Assembly (NCBI GenBank): GCA_037389465.1 | Contig: JAZARR010000048.1 | Location: forward strand, 434,001-498,000 | Origin: Baylisascaris procyonis | Taxonomy: Eukaryota > Nematoda > Chromadorea > Rhabditida > Ascarididae | DNA: 64,000 nt | Direction: 5' to 3' | Part shown: piece by piece, positions 63,933-64,000 of the stretch | Position numbering within the stretch: position 1 is the stretch's first letter | How the letters are laid out: each line of letters begins with the position of its first letter | Made by a program: the position numbers and the translations under genes | The notes under the pieces: generated by a model | Database searches by the model: none | What the model saw: the letters and a program-made list of their open reading frames with translations, nothing else | Told to the model about the DNA's origin: nothing

Positions 63933-64000
63933 TCGAGAGTCAGATCTCATCCTGAAATGTTCTACAGATAATCCGTTATGTTCTGAGAGCTTTGTCAAGA

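Larger units (their letters stand above)
52001..64000 (-). repeat. tRNA-Asn satellite array, right part, units 148-208, open at right edge
   Basis: Antisense anticodon triplets start at 52124, 52316, 52517, 52717, 52918, 53112, 53313, 53507, 53707, 53900, 54098, 54289, 54490, 54682, 54883, 55083, 55275, 55476, 55670, 55870, 56062, 56254, 56455, 56654, 56848, 57040, 57239, 57433, 57634, 57828, 58020, 58213, 58407, 58601, 58802, 58994, 59188, 59380, 59579, 59780, 59972, 60173, 60373, 60565, 60764, 60958, 61159, 61351, 61544, 61738, 61932, 62133, 62325, 62518, 62709, 62908, 63109, 63301, 63501, 63702 and 63896. This is the part with most complete cloverleaves. The spacer of a further unit runs to the last base, so the array extends beyond the window. 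Confidence 0.95.

Noticed and set aside
7057..64000. CRISPR array or other repeat-spacer immune locus.
   Set aside because: The unit is 192-201 bp with conserved spacers and a tRNA fold; there are no unique spacers, no cas genes, and the context is eukaryotic.
7057..64000. tRNA-derived SINE cluster.
   Set aside because: There is no poly(A) or simple-repeat tail, no target duplications around units and no LINE-like 3' end. Units are strictly head to tail, which fits a satellite.

Overview
The window looks like nuclear DNA of an animal, most likely a nematode. This is an inference from a spliced endonuclease IV (APN-1 type) gene with short introns, a BEL/Pao LTR retrotransposon and eukaryotic tRNA genes. 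I cannot name the species.

Layout. (1) Positions 1-3972 carry the 3' part of an AP endonuclease gene on the + strand, five visible exons, with all nine expected metal ligands. (2) Positions 3973 to about 6590 show no convincing gene. A decayed copy of the array repeat lies at 6590-6756, and an unreadable transition follows to 7056. (3) Positions 7057-14990 and 23157-64000 are one tandem array that runs off the right edge. Each unit is about 192-201 bp and holds one tRNA-Asn(GTT)-type body on the minus strand plus a spacer of about 120 bp. By hand I count 249 bodies, 41 left and 208 right of the retrotransposon. (4) Positions 14996-23151 are an 8,156-bp BEL/Pao element inserted into the array. 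It has 1,145-bp LTRs with one difference seen, a 5-bp target duplication and an uninterrupted 1,907-residue Gag-Pol. Removing it restores the array period exactly (192 bp).

The array is the outstanding feature. Every unit carries a tRNA with recognisable internal Pol III promoter boxes, and many units have a full cloverleaf and a nearby T-run terminator. Others carry acceptor-stem, T-stem or anticodon-loop defects. A minority have changed anticodons: ATT in 14 units, GAT in 4, GCT in 2. Monomers fall into short (190-194 bp) and long (198-202 bp) spacer classes and are arranged in higher-order blocks of about 1.6, 2.0, 2.16, 3.14, 3.33 and 7.6 kb, as expected from repeated unequal exchange. 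It is best described as a tRNA-Asn gene satellite. Whether it is expressed, structural, or both cannot be told from sequence. The many short open frames across the array, on both strands, are translations of the repeat and not genes.

All unit counts and coordinates come from reading the sequence by eye. Bodies with small indels may be off by one or two bases.
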